Source: Bacteroidales bacterium (GTDB lineage Bacteria; Bacteroidota; Bacteroidia; Bacteroidales; UBA932). Taken from it: a stretch of 64,000 bases of DNA. The notes beneath the pieces were generated by a model. The model was not told the origin of the DNA. It ran no database searches and worked only from the letters and a program-made list of their open reading frames with translations. Shown piece after piece: positions 55,575 through 64,000 of the stretch (its first letter is position 1; each line of letters opens with the position of its first letter). The stretch spans positions 1 to 64,000 of the forward strand of contig JAQYTJ010000036.1 of assembly GCA_028724885.1 (NCBI GenBank). The letters run 5' to 3'. A program made the position numbers and the translations under genes.

Positions 55575-56195
55575 ATGAATAAGGTAGTTAGTGCAAGCGT
55601 TGGCGGAAGGAAATTTTCCTTCGATGAAGATGCCTATGAAAGGCTTTCAGATTATTTCAGGCACTTCAAGTCACGTCTGAGGATGGATTCTCAGGCTTCT
55701 TCCGATGAGGTAATGTCGGAAATTGAACGACGTGTCGCCGAGATTTTCGCTCAGGCGACCGGAGGACAGTATAATAGGGCAGTGGACTACGATATGGTCA
55801 TGAGGGCCGTGGAGCAGCTTGGAATGCCCGATGGCTCTGCGGAGCCTGCCGACGGAGCTGCCGGGACAGATGGAAATGCTGATGCGGAATATGGCGGCGA
55901 GCCTGATTTCTCGTATTCCGGGATTCAGGGTAATTGCAAAAGGAAATTGTTTAGGGATAAGGACAATAAGGCTATTGCCGGAGTTTGTGCCGGATTGGCT
56001 GTGTACTTCGACATTGATACGACAATCATTAGGGTAGTAACTCTGCTGGTCTGCCTCTTGTGGGGCACTGGGCTGATATTTTATCTAGTCATGATGATAG
56101 TCACGCCAGCTGCCAAGACTCCTTACGAGAAGTGCCTCATGCATGGTTTGAAGCCTACCGCTGAAAATATGGCAAAGTTCTCGTCTAATAAATAA
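55575..56195 (+). CDS. PspC-domain membrane protein with N-terminal paralogous domain
   Basis: 206 aa. An N-terminal soluble domain (about 1-90; GGRKFSFDEDAYERLSDYF, then a helical segment ending VEQLGMPDG) is shared with the third gene of this operon. An acidic low-complexity linker (about 90-115) follows. The PspC domain (about 125-180) has KRKLFRDKDNKAIAGVCAGLAVYFDID and a membrane segment LLVCLLWGTGLIFYLVMMIV. PspC proteins take part in envelope-stress sensing in other bacteria. The companion PadR regulator suggests its own regulatory circuit. Confidence 0.85.
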   Translation: MNKVVSASVGGRKFSFDEDAYERLSDYFRHFKSRLRMDSQASSDEVMSEIERRVAEIFAQATGGQYNRAVDYDMVMRAVEQLGMPDGSAEPADGAAGTDGNADAEYGGEPDFSYSGIQGNCKRKLFRDKDNKAIAGVCAGLAVYFDIDTTIIRVVTLLVCLLWGTGLIFYLVMMIVTPAAKTPYEKCLMHGLKPTAENMAKFSSNK

Positions 56196-56200
56196 TCTTT

Positions 56201-56557
56201 ATGAACATGAAAGCAGACAATATATCGGATAACATACGGTCGCAGATGCGTAAGGGCGTGCTGGAATATTGCATACTCAGCATTTTGAGTCACAAGGAGG
56301 CTTATGCCAGCACCATCCTCCAGGAATTGAAGGATGCGAACATGCTGGTGGTAGAGGGTACCATATACCCTCTGCTCATTCGTCAGAAGAATCAGGGCCT
56401 GCTGTCTTACAGGTGGGAGGAGTCTCCTCAGGGACCTCCCAGGAAATATTATTGCATAACGGACAAGGGCATGGAGCAGCTGAAGGAAATGGATGCGTCC
56501 TGGAATGAGCTGGTGTCATCAATAGAGACTATTAAAAATAAGAATGCTGGAATATGA
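56201..56557 (+). CDS. PadR-family transcriptional regulator
   Basis: 118 aa winged-helix regulator. RKGVLEYCILSILSHKEAYASTILQEL leads into VEGTIYPLLIRQKNQGLLSYRW and PPRKYYCITDKGMEQL, the complete PadR fold. It starts at ATGAACATG (56201/56207). It overlaps the next gene by four bases (ATGA) and follows the first PspC gene by 5 nt, so the three genes are co-transcribed. It probably represses its own operon, as PadR proteins commonly do. Confidence 0.92.
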   Translation: MNMKADNISDNIRSQMRKGVLEYCILSILSHKEAYASTILQELKDANMLVVEGTIYPLLIRQKNQGLLSYRWEESPQGPPRKYYCITDKGMEQLKEMDASWNELVSSIETIKNKNAGI

Positions 56558-57591
56558 AAATGATCGAGAAGCGAAGCATTGGTGGATACGTATTTTCACT
56601 TGAGGCCGATGCTTTCAATAAAATAAACGAGTATCTTAACGAGCTTAATGAATATTATTCTCTCAAGCAGGGCGGCAACGAGATCATGGATGGCATTGAG
56701 GATCGCATGGGAGAGCTCTTGCTTGAAAGATGTGGGCAGGATGGCGTAGTCAACGAGCAGAATGTCGCTGAGGTAATAGCCATACTTGGGCTTCCTGAGG
56801 CTATTGAAGAAGAGGCTCCAGAATCTGATCCTAAGGATAAGAAAACTGTAGCTCCACAGAATAGAAAGCATCTTTACAGGAACATGGCTGATCGCAGGAT
56901 AGGTGGCGTTTGTGGTGGGCTTGGTGCATATTTCGATATGGATCCTACCATATTCCGGATCATATTTGTGCTAGCCTCGTTGATTATGATATTCCTCCAT
57001 CATATTCTTTTGCGCCATATATACGGTTTCAGAGAGTTTGCCTATTTTCTATTTCCTGCGGTCTATGGGATTTTATGGATATGCATGCCTGCTGCGAAAA
57101 CGGTTCGCCAGAAAGATGAGCTTCATGGTGAGTTAGGAACTGTGGATGCCATCAGCGAGAGGGTGTGTCGTGAACGTAATAAGCCAGAGAACATCAAGAA
57201 ATACGATACATGGCCAAAGATAGAGAGGATTCTGCTGGTCTGCGTGGGCATTATATTGATGATCGGAGGCATTTGTGGGATGTCTGCTACATGCACGGCA
57301 TTGCTAAATTATGATTACATATATTACAGATCATTGGAGAGCTTGCACGTAGGCTTGGGCAGTGACTTGCATGTGCATCTAATTGATCCGTTGAATTCAG
57401 CCTGGGGACTTGCCAGCATTTCATTTTTAATATTAGTGCCCTTCGTGCTCATGCTCTATTGGGGTATATTGCTAGCTTTTGGGCTTAAAGCTCCAAAATG
57501 GCGACCTGGCCTAATCCTTCTCCTGCTCTGGCTTGCGGCATTGACAGCGATGGCCGTCTATGTGAATATCTACATCACATCTACGTTATGA
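56554..57591 (+). CDS. PspC-domain membrane protein, long form
   Basis: 345 aa. The N-terminal domain (about 1-90; GGYVFSLEADAFNKINEYLNELNEYY) is homologous to that of the first PspC gene. Next is a PspC domain (about 105-180) with KHLYRNMADRRIGGVCGGLGAYFDMDPTIFRIIF. Four or so further membrane segments occur between about 130 and 345 (VCVGIILMIGGICGMSA, SISFLILVPFVLMLYWGILLAFG, ILLLLWLAALTAMAVYV). The extra C-terminal membrane region distinguishes it from its partner. It is coupled to PadR by an ATGA overlap. Confidence 0.85.
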   Translation: MKMIEKRSIGGYVFSLEADAFNKINEYLNELNEYYSLKQGGNEIMDGIEDRMGELLLERCGQDGVVNEQNVAEVIAILGLPEAIEEEAPESDPKDKKTVAPQNRKHLYRNMADRRIGGVCGGLGAYFDMDPTIFRIIFVLASLIMIFLHHILLRHIYGFREFAYFLFPAVYGILWICMPAAKTVRQKDELHGELGTVDAISERVCRERNKPENIKKYDTWPKIERILLVCVGIILMIGGICGMSATCTALLNYDYIYYRSLESLHVGLGSDLHVHLIDPLNSAWGLASISFLILVPFVLMLYWGILLAFGLKAPKWRPGLILLLLWLAALTAMAVYVNIYITSTL

Positions 57592-57599
57592 CACAACAA

Positions 57600-57636
57600 G
57601 AGGGTGACTATCAATCTTTCGACTTTAGTCACCCTC
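57600..57636 (+). terminator. Hairpin terminator after the PspC operon
   Basis: GAGGGTGACTA (57600-57610) pairs perfectly with TAGTCACCCTC (57626-57636) around a 15-nt loop, 9 nt after the stop codon. Only GTTT follows, so the T-run is weak, but the 11-bp stem is strong. It may also act on transcripts arriving from ppdK on the other strand. Confidence 0.6.
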
Positions 57637-57768
57637 GTTTCGGGCTCACTCCCCAATCATAGTAAAAGTCTGTCTTGACTTAGTGGAAAGTGACCTTCCG
57701 TAGAATGAAGTACAGTATCCGAAATCAACGGCAGTTAGTCCTACGTTGAATCTGCGGAAAAAACATTT

Positions 57769-60489
57769 CTATTTTGATTGTTCGATTTCGGCTTGTGCGG
57801 CAGCTAGGCGTGCGATAGGTACCCTGTAAGGGGAGCAGGAAACGTAGTCGATTCCAATCTTGTTGAAGAACTTGATGGAGTCAGGGTCGCCACCATGCTC
57901 GCCGCAGACACCGCATTTTAGATCCGGCCTCTTCTTGCGTCCGCTCTGGACTCCTAATTCTATCAGCTTTCCTACGCCTTTTGTGTCTATGGTCTGGAAT
58001 GGATCGGCATCAAGAATCTTGTTGCCAAGATAATCACCCATGAATGTGCCGACATCATCGCGTGAGAATCCAAGGGTCATTTGCGTAAGGTCATTCGTGC
58101 CAAATGAGAAGAACTCTGCGGCGCGAGCCATCCTGTCGGCAGTCAGAGCTGCGCGAGGGATTTCAATCATAGTTCCGAACTTGTAGGTCAGGAACTGTCT
58201 CGTGGTGCCCTCGACCTCTGCTTTGACTTTATCGCAGATGGCACGCTGAAAGCTCAGCTCCCTGGCAGAGATCGTTACAGGAATCATGATCTCCGGCTGG
58301 GGATTGTAGCCTTCGGCCTGAAGTTCTGCCGTGGCGTTGAAGATCGCTCTGTATTGCGTCTCGGCAATAAGCGGGAATGACACGTGGAGACGAACTCCGC
58401 GATGTCCCATCATTGGATTCTGCTCGTGCAGGGCTTCGCCACGTTTTTCGATTTCTGCGACTGATACCCCAAGTTCTTTCGCTAGCTCTTTCTTTTTCTC
58501 TTCTGTCCTTGGAACGAACTCGTGAAGAGGTGGATCAAGCAGGCGGAATACGACCGGCTTACCATCCATTATCTTCATGGTGCTCTTCACGGCGGCTTTG
58601 ATGTAAGGCTCTAATTCTGCGAGGGCAGCGCGGCGTTCATCATCTGTGTCGCAAAGTATCATCTTGCGAAGTTTCATGAGCGGCATTTCGGAATTCGCCC
58701 CATAGAACATGTGCTCGACGCGGAACAAGCCTATACCCTCGGCTCCGAACTTCAAAGCTTTCTCGGCATCTTCCGGAGTGTCGCCATTGTTCCTGATTCC
58801 AAGCCTACGATATTTATCTACTGTATTCATGAATTTGATGAACATAGGGTTCTGCGAGGCATCCATAGTGTCGATTTTCTCTGCATACACTAGTCCTTTA
58901 GACCCGTTTAGGCTGATCCAGTCGCCTTCTTTCAGCACCTTGTCGCCAAATTTGACAGTCTTTTTCGCAAGGTCTATGTGCATGGCCTCGCACCCTACGA
59001 TGCAGCATTTGCCCCAGCCGCGTGCGACTAGAGCAGCATGTGAAGTCATTCCTCCGCGAGTGGTAAGGATTCCCTCTGCGGCACGCATGCCTTCGATGTC
59101 TTCAGGCGATGTTTCCTCGCGAATGATGATTGCTTTCATGCCCTCTGCGGCTGCAGTCATGGCATCGGCAGAATTGAACACAATCTGGCCTACGGCTCCG
59201 CCCGGAGATGCAGGCAGACCCATTGCAAGGATAGTTGCCTTTTTTTCCGAGGATGGGTTGAGGATAGGGTGGAGTATTTCTTCCAGCTGTGCAGGGGAGA
59301 CCCTCATTACAGCGGTTTTCTCATCAATCATTTTCTCATCCACCATATCCAGAGCCATTTGGAGGGCTGCCAAGCCGGTTCGTTTGCCTATGCGGCACTG
59401 AAGCATCCAGAGCTGGCCTTCCTGAATCGTGAATTCGATGTCTTGCATGTCATGGAAGTGATTCTCAAGGCGTAGACGAATTTCGTCCAGTTCCTTATAG
59501 ACTTCTGGCATTGCCTTTTCCAGGGACGGCAGGTTTTTGTTATGCTCGTTCTTGGTAGTCTCGTTCAGGGGGTTAGGAGTCCTGATACCTGCTACGACAT
59601 CCTCCCCTTGGGCATTGACCAGCCATTCTCCGTAGAATTTATTCTCGCCCGTGGCAGGGTTACGGGAGAAAGCTACGCCTGTGGCTGATGTCTCTCCCAT
59701 GTTCCCGAAGACCATTGACTGAACGTTAACTGCAGTACCCCAGTCATCAGGAATTTTCTCGATTCTCCTATAAGCAATGGCTCTCTTTCCGTTCCATGAT
59801 TTGAAAACGCCTCCGATTGAACCCCACAGCTGGGCATTGGCATCGTCAGGGAAATCGACGTGAAGAACTTCTTTGACCTTCGCTTTGAATTTCTCGCAGA
59901 GTTCTTTTAACTCGTCGGCGGTTATCTCAGTATCTGATTTGTAACCTTTCTTTTTCTTCAGCTCATCCATCATCCTGTCAAGCTGCTGGCGGATTCCTTC
60001 GCCGTCGGCAGGCTCTATTCCTTCAGCCTTTTCCATCACGACATCTGAATACATCATGATGAGGCGCCTGTAGGCATCATAGACGAAACGAGGATTGCCT
60101 GTTTTCTTGATCAGCCCTGGAATCGTTTTCGAACACAGCCCTATGTTCAGGATCGTATCCATCATTCCAGGCATGGAACTTCTTGCCCCTGAACGGCAGC
60201 TGACAAGAAGTGGGTCGGAAGGGTCGCCGAACTTGCGCCCCATGATTTTCTCTGTCGCTTTCATGGCAGCTGCGACGTCTATCTTCAGATCGTCGGTGTA
60301 TCCGCCTCCTAAGGAATAATATTCAGTGCAGCATTCTGTAGTGATGGTGAAGCCTGCCGGAACAGGCATTCCAAGCTTACTCATTTCTGCTAGATTAGCT
60401 CCTTTCCCTCCCAAGAGCTCCCTCATCTGGCCATTTCCTTCCGCGGTCTTCCCGCCGAACCGATAAACGCGTTTCTTATTCTCTAACAT
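57769..60489 (-). CDS. ppdK: Pyruvate, phosphate dikinase
   Basis: Interconverts pyruvate, ATP and phosphate with phosphoenolpyruvate, AMP and pyrophosphate; in anaerobes it works in glycolysis or gluconeogenesis. The 906 aa chain has the full three-domain layout. The N-terminal ATP-grasp domain starts RFGGKTAEGNGQMRELLGGKGANLAEM. The central swivelling domain has GGMTSHAALVARGWGKCC, with the phosphorylated His. The C-terminal PEP/pyruvate barrel has CGEHGGDPDSIKFF and SCSPYRVPIARLAAAQA. It has its own promoter. Confidence 0.96.
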   Translation of the reverse strand: MLENKKRVYRFGGKTAEGNGQMRELLGGKGANLAEMSKLGMPVPAGFTITTECCTEYYSLGGGYTDDLKIDVAAAMKATEKIMGRKFGDPSDPLLVSCRSGARSSMPGMMDTILNIGLCSKTIPGLIKKTGNPRFVYDAYRRLIMMYSDVVMEKAEGIEPADGEGIRQQLDRMMDELKKKKGYKSDTEITADELKELCEKFKAKVKEVLHVDFPDDANAQLWGSIGGVFKSWNGKRAIAYRRIEKIPDDWGTAVNVQSMVFGNMGETSATGVAFSRNPATGENKFYGEWLVNAQGEDVVAGIRTPNPLNETTKNEHNKNLPSLEKAMPEVYKELDEIRLRLENHFHDMQDIEFTIQEGQLWMLQCRIGKRTGLAALQMALDMVDEKMIDEKTAVMRVSPAQLEEILHPILNPSSEKKATILAMGLPASPGGAVGQIVFNSADAMTAAAEGMKAIIIREETSPEDIEGMRAAEGILTTRGGMTSHAALVARGWGKCCIVGCEAMHIDLAKKTVKFGDKVLKEGDWISLNGSKGLVYAEKIDTMDASQNPMFIKFMNTVDKYRRLGIRNNGDTPEDAEKALKFGAEGIGLFRVEHMFYGANSEMPLMKLRKMILCDTDDERRAALAELEPYIKAAVKSTMKIMDGKPVVFRLLDPPLHEFVPRTEEKKKELAKELGVSVAEIEKRGEALHEQNPMMGHRGVRLHVSFPLIAETQYRAIFNATAELQAEGYNPQPEIMIPVTISARELSFQRAICDKVKAEVEGTTRQFLTYKFGTMIEIPRAALTADRMARAAEFFSFGTNDLTQMTLGFSRDDVGTFMGDYLGNKILDADPFQTIDTKGVGKLIELGVQSGRKKRPDLKCGVCGEHGGDPDSIKFFNKIGIDYVSCSPYRVPIARLAAAQAEIEQSK

Positions 60490-60524
60490 ATTCTTAAATT
60501 AGTTTTCATCAAAAAATTCGTGCG

Positions 60525-60555
60525 CAAATGTATAAAAAAGGAATGTATTATACAA
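60525..60555 (-). promoter_or_regulatory. Promoter of ppdK
   Basis: Minus strand: TTG (60555-60553), 20 nt, TACATTTG (60532-60525), a full consensus match about 36 nt before the start codon. It starts inside the short gap after the PhoH-family gene, so ppdK can be transcribed separately. Confidence 0.7.
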
Positions 60556-60572
60556 CTTTGAACATTTCAAAT

Positions 60573-61943
60573 TTATAGCAATTTTGCAGCAATGTCGGAA
60601 AGCTCGCTCCTTTCCCCGATTCGAAGGAATATATGCTCGAAAAGTTTCTGCCCTCCCATTTTCTCATTCAGATGCGTCAGTCCATTGGACCATTGGTCGA
60701 GGTATGGCTGGTCTATCTGGAATATGTCACCTGTGAAGACCATTTTTGTGCCGTCTCCAGCTCTGGTAATTATGGTCTTTATCTCATTAGGGGTTAGGTT
60801 CTGGGCTTCATCGCAGATGAAGTAGACCCTCCCGAGGCTGCGCCCCCTGATGTATGCGAGAGGAGAGATGAGAAGCTTCTCGTCGTGAATTAGGGCATCC
60901 AGCCTGGCAGCTTCTTTGCTCCCTGGACGGAACTGAGATTTGATCACGTTGTAATTGTCCATGAGAGGCTGAACGAAAGGACTCATTTTGGTCTTCTGGT
61001 CCCCTGGCAGGAATCCGATGTCTTGATTGCCGAGCACGATGGTCGGACGGGTAAGAATTATCTGGTCAAACTTGTCGGCCTGTTCCAGGGCTGATGCCAA
61101 TGCTATCAGGGTCTTTCCCGTTCCGGCACCTCCTGTCATGGATACCAGCTGGATATTGGGGTTCAGGCAGGCATCTATGGCGAATTTCTGCTCATGATTG
61201 CGAGGCTTTATGCCATAGACATCGTGGGTCTTCACCAATAATATCTTATCAATGTCGGCATCGTACCTAGCACAGATTGTGTCACCATTTTTATTTATCT
61301 TATAAAGCTGGTTGGCACGTGGCTTGGTCTTGCTGATGCTTTTCCATTCTACGCTGTTCTCTGGACTGTTCGCAAGCCTCTGAATTACCTCCTGAGGAAT
61401 ATTCTCAAGAATCTGTACCTCGCGGTTGGCATTCTCTACTTTATCCTGTTGGATCCTGTCGGTGAGGTAGTCTTGGACTTCCATGCCGGCTGCTTTCGCC
61501 TTCATCCTGAGGTTTATGTCCTTCGTGACGAGTGCAACGAACCTGTCAGGATTATTGTCCCTTACCCAGATTGCCGTCGCCAAGATTCTATGGTCGGGAG
61601 TATCCTCGTAAAACATTCCATTCATGCTCTCGGGAAAAGGGTGATTGGGTTCTATCTTGATATTCCCCAGCCCTTTGCTTATGGGAACCCCGTCCTTCCC
61701 GAAGGTGCGGCCGTCAGTAATGCGGTCGATGTCTCGCATGAATCCTCTGGCATTGTAAGCCAGGTTGTCGTTGCCTTTCTTGAATTTGTCCAGCTCCTCG
61801 ATAACCGTGATAGGTATAACTAGGTCATTTTCTTGGAATTTTCTGATGGCCTTGCAGTCATGCAGTATGATGTTAGTATCCAGCACGAAGATCTTTGGTT
61901 TCCTCACGCCGTGATTTTGGGTGGCATTTGCGTTAATTTTCAT
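60573..61943 (-). CDS. PhoH-family protein with N-terminal PIN domain
   Basis: 456 aa. The PIN ribonuclease domain (about 15-150) opens with KIFVLDTNIILHD and contains acidic metal-binding residues such as those in VIEELDKFKKG and DHRILATA. It is followed by a PhoH ATPase/helicase-like domain with Walker A GGAGTGKTLIALASALEQ and Walker B VYFICDEAQNLTPNEIKTIITR. This is the PhoH2-type fusion, a sequence-independent RNA-unwinding and cleaving protein in studied members. It is 34 nt after the PurL-like gene. No antitoxin gene (PhoAT type) is visible upstream. Confidence 0.92.
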   Translation of the reverse strand: MKINANATQNHGVRKPKIFVLDTNIILHDCKAIRKFQENDLVIPITVIEELDKFKKGNDNLAYNARGFMRDIDRITDGRTFGKDGVPISKGLGNIKIEPNHPFPESMNGMFYEDTPDHRILATAIWVRDNNPDRFVALVTKDINLRMKAKAAGMEVQDYLTDRIQQDKVENANREVQILENIPQEVIQRLANSPENSVEWKSISKTKPRANQLYKINKNGDTICARYDADIDKILLVKTHDVYGIKPRNHEQKFAIDACLNPNIQLVSMTGGAGTGKTLIALASALEQADKFDQIILTRPTIVLGNQDIGFLPGDQKTKMSPFVQPLMDNYNVIKSQFRPGSKEAARLDALIHDEKLLISPLAYIRGRSLGRVYFICDEAQNLTPNEIKTIITRAGDGTKMVFTGDIFQIDQPYLDQWSNGLTHLNEKMGGQKLFEHIFLRIGERSELSDIAAKLL

Positions 61944-61977
61944 ATTAGTTTGATATATTGTATTTCCAGCATCTGAA

Positions 61978-63189
61978 TCAATCCTCTCCTTCAGAGGCCT
62001 GACTGCTCATAAGGGATAGCAGTATGTCTGAGATTTTCGGATTCCTGACATTCTTGACGGCAATCTTGTCCTGATTCAGGACCGGGTGTCCGATGGGGTA
62101 ATAAGCCACGTCTTGGAGCAAGAACTCGGCATCAATGTAGTCGTAATCAGCATCCTTTACCTGGAGCAGGACCCCGGGAATCTCGGAGAACAGTACCCTG
62201 AGCAAATTCTTCTCATCGTAGGAATTCATGATTCCGCTTATGTCTACAGTGGCTCCGATGCCATCAGAGATCATCAACTTCAATGCCGAGAGCAGCCCTC
62301 CGCCTGCCACGGAAATTGCGGAGACAGCTATTTTATCTTCCACGAACTCTCTCACGACTTCAAAGCAGTCCATGAAGTAGTCGGCGTCTCCGAGTTCAGG
62401 GAATATATCAACGTTTTTCCCAAGCGCTTTGCCAAGTAGCGAATTGCCTAGCCTGAAATCGCAGGTGTCGAAAGGCACGTAGATCAGCCAGCTGTCCGGA
62501 TCTGCTGCGAGCTTACTGGTAATCGCCCTGCGCGTGCCTATTGAAGGGTGGTCGCTTCCGAATGGGTTGTTTCCGGAGAGATCGAAAATCTCTTCGTCGT
62601 CATATTCATTTATATTGCCAACTATATTGCCGACGTTTCTTGCAATCGTGCCGACCTTGAAATCTACGCAGCATGCCTTGTCGCTCTCCTTGAATGAGTA
62701 TTCTTTCAGCCCTATCCCTAAGCCTTGCATGTATTCCGAGGCAGCCTCGACGGAATAGTAGAAGCCTGCCATGTTGCCCAGAGGCTTTGTCGCCCATCTC
62801 CATTTGGCGGTCAGCAAAAGGTCGCTGAGCCTGAAATGCCCGTGCATCCATAGGCAGTCCAGCAACGTCTTGGCGATTATTCCTTTTGTATAGGGTCCGG
62901 AATAGCACGACGAGCATCCCTTTGGAGATCCAAGCAGAGGCATTACCTTCTCCAGGCACTCCTCGGGGCTGATGTCGTCGATTGTGCTTAGGGCAGGGGA
63001 AGGATCCGTAGTCTCGTCCACGATCGGATCAAAAGTGGTTTTCACAGAGGACTGCTCTAAGGCAGGATTGCTCTTGGCCTCGCCCTGGGGCATGCGGAGG
63101 CAATCATCGAGAATCTCGGCAGGTGTCAGATCCATCGTTACGCCGTCGATGACATAGGTAGAATTGAGTACAGAAATGTTTTCTTTCAT
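61978..63189 (-). CDS. Stand-alone PurL/AIR-synthase-related protein
   Basis: 403 aa soluble protein resembling the second AIR-synthase half of phosphoribosylformylglycinamidine synthase (PurL). The sequence SAISVAGGGLLSALKLMISDG and the later PGVLLQVKDADYDYIDAEFLLQ align well by eye with the end of PurL, where the chain normally continues into the glutaminase domain. WLIYVPFDTCDFRLGNSLLG matches the start of that half. The N-terminal ~85 residues are unlike PurL (VIDGVTMDLTPAEILDD). It lacks the glutaminase and first synthase half, so it is not a working PurL alone. It may be a regulator or a subunit. Confidence 0.6.
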   Translation of the reverse strand: MKENISVLNSTYVIDGVTMDLTPAEILDDCLRMPQGEAKSNPALEQSSVKTTFDPIVDETTDPSPALSTIDDISPEECLEKVMPLLGSPKGCSSCYSGPYTKGIIAKTLLDCLWMHGHFRLSDLLLTAKWRWATKPLGNMAGFYYSVEAASEYMQGLGIGLKEYSFKESDKACCVDFKVGTIARNVGNIVGNINEYDDEEIFDLSGNNPFGSDHPSIGTRRAITSKLAADPDSWLIYVPFDTCDFRLGNSLLGKALGKNVDIFPELGDADYFMDCFEVVREFVEDKIAVSAISVAGGGLLSALKLMISDGIGATVDISGIMNSYDEKNLLRVLFSEIPGVLLQVKDADYDYIDAEFLLQDVAYYPIGHPVLNQDKIAVKNVRNPKISDILLSLMSSQASEGED

Positions 63190-63705
63190 TCTTCGTGAAT
63201 AACTCTGTAAAAGTAAACAATTTTACTTTCAGTTCAAAGACAAAACGTCCATCGCAGATTCAAGAAGCAATTGCAACACGAGGAAAAGAGTTATTGTGGC
63301 TTCTCTGGAATTTAGTACATGGGAATATGCGATAGAGCTTTATAGGAGCGTAATCGGATGCATTACATACCGAGTGAGGCCGTCTTCCTGGTGAATCCTT
63401 TCAAGTCGTCGGCAATAAATCATATTTGGCGAAAGGTCGTCCCATTTTCACTGTGTTCGTATCCGTAGCGAGACTCGTCGTTGGAAAAAGCAAGGCTGAA
63501 ATTTAGGTCTCCACATGAAGGTATCCCTGTAGTCCGTATTCGCTTCGTTCGCTACCTCAGGGGTTCAGAGACGGAAGTCAATATGCAGGTGCCGGAAGGC
63601 GTAATCTCGTGCTCGGAACAAAATGCTGCCGGCAGGATAAGGCTTAGAAAACAAAGGATTTTCTTCATTGAAATTATTCAATAATAAGCACGTATTTAAC
63701 AAAAA
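63190..63705. other. Intergenic stretch before folC
   Basis: About 520 nt without a recognisable gene. Near 63200-63230 is a complementary pair of GTAAAAGTAAA and TTTTACTTTC that could serve the minus-strand PurL-like gene. An open stretch at 63481-63684 (67 codons) has no family match. ATGCGATAGA (63327-63336) is an inverted partial copy of the 14-bp repeat at 15-28 and 21728-21741. Confidence 0.4.
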
Positions 63706-63708
63706 TAG

Positions 63709-63716
63709 TAAATTTG
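63709..63716 (+). promoter_or_regulatory. Candidate -7 box of folC
   Basis: TAAATTTG matches TAnnTTTG and lies 56 nt before the ATG at 63773. No TTG is seen at the right distance upstream. Confidence 0.35.
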
Positions 63717-63772
63717 CTTGGTATTTAACGGTTGCCATAGAGAAATCTTATAAGCCGCCGTCGTGAAATTTT

Positions 63773-64000
63773 ATGAATATGTCTAATTACTCTGAGAAAG
63801 AATACAATGATGCGCTAAATGCCATATTCACTCGTTTCCCATCAATTCAGAATGTTGGATTCAGTGCGAAGGAAGGAGCCTATAAGCCAGGCTTGGAACA
63901 CATTCTGAAGTTTGAGTCCATCCTCGGCAATCCTCACGATGATTGGAGGAGCATACATGTAGCAGGAACGAATGGGAAAGGTTCTGTTGCGAATATGCTG
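63773..64000 (+). CDS. folC: Folylpolyglutamate synthase/dihydrofolate synthase, N-terminal part
   Basis: Mur-ligase-family enzyme adding glutamate to folates. Only the first 76 codons lie in the window; the gene runs off the right edge. Seen: YNDALNAIFTRFPSIQNVGFSAKEGAYKPGLEHILKF-like family N-terminus, and the ATP P-loop IHVAGTNGKGSVANML at the edge, typical of FolC. It starts at ATGAATATG (63773/63779). Confidence 0.9.
   Translation, partial: MNMSNYSEKEYNDALNAIFTRFPSIQNVGFSAKEGAYKPGLEHILKFESILGNPHDDWRSIHVAGTNGKGSVANML

Overview
The window comes from a Bacteroidota genome, most likely a gut or rumen Bacteroidales. The evidence is two SusC/SusD polysaccharide utilisation loci (PULs), a hybrid two-component system, an ECF-sigma/FecR pair, several TonB-dependent receptors (TBDRs), and promoters of the Bacteroidota type (TTG, 19-22 nt, TAnnTTTG). 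No rRNA, tRNA, CRISPR array or insertion sequence was seen.

Layout. (1) 0-17.5 kb is PUL1. A minus-strand operon encodes a GH71/99-like protein, SusC, SusD, a DUF4998/discoidin-type lipoprotein and an SGNH-hydrolase lipoprotein. A hybrid two-component regulator lies on the plus strand, and a second minus-strand unit encodes a GH78 alpha-L-rhamnosidase and an RpiB/LacAB-type isomerase. A 34-bp element (28/34 identical) lies at nearly the same distance upstream of the first gene of both minus-strand units and is a candidate operator for the regulator. (2) 17.8-20.4 kb is an FMN riboswitch followed by a lone TonB-dependent receptor, which suggests flavin-controlled outer-membrane uptake. (3) 20.4-24.4 kb holds prfB (RF2, with programmed frameshift), a class I fumarase and an EamA-type permease. 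(4) 24.7-34.5 kb is a six-gene operon: TonB-dependent receptor, DUF4876-like lipoprotein, DUF6850-like barrel, caspase-fold (gingipain-like) peptidase with HEAT-like repeats, papain-fold peptidase, and a short HmuY-like lipoprotein. This is the best candidate for a poorly described system, namely protease-assisted capture of heme or another protein-bound nutrient. (5) 35.4-43.7 kb is PUL2: ECF sigma, FecR-type anti-sigma, SusC with STN domain, SusD and a GH10 xylanase, closed by a clear intrinsic terminator. (6) 43.7-50.8 kb is a histidine-utilisation operon (ftcD, hutU, hutH, hutI), followed by a guanine/nucleoside deaminase. (7) 51.1-55.1 kb holds a GHL10-type lipoprotein and a BtuB-like TonB-dependent receptor. 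(8) 55.5-57.6 kb is a PspC-PadR-PspC operon. (9) 57.7-63.2 kb holds ppdK, a PhoH-family PIN-ATPase and a stand-alone PurL-like protein, and a truncated folC begins at the right edge.

The genes join glycan capture and breakdown (PUL1, PUL2), amino-acid catabolism (hut), vitamin or metal uptake (four TonB receptors outside the PULs' SusC proteins if the protease operon is counted with the flavin, BtuB-like and SusC-type receptors kept separate: one flavin-linked, one protease-linked, one BtuB-like, plus two SusC) and central carbon metabolism (fumarase, PPDK). Family assignments are from recognised sequence motifs without database searches, and promoter, operator and terminator calls are by eye.
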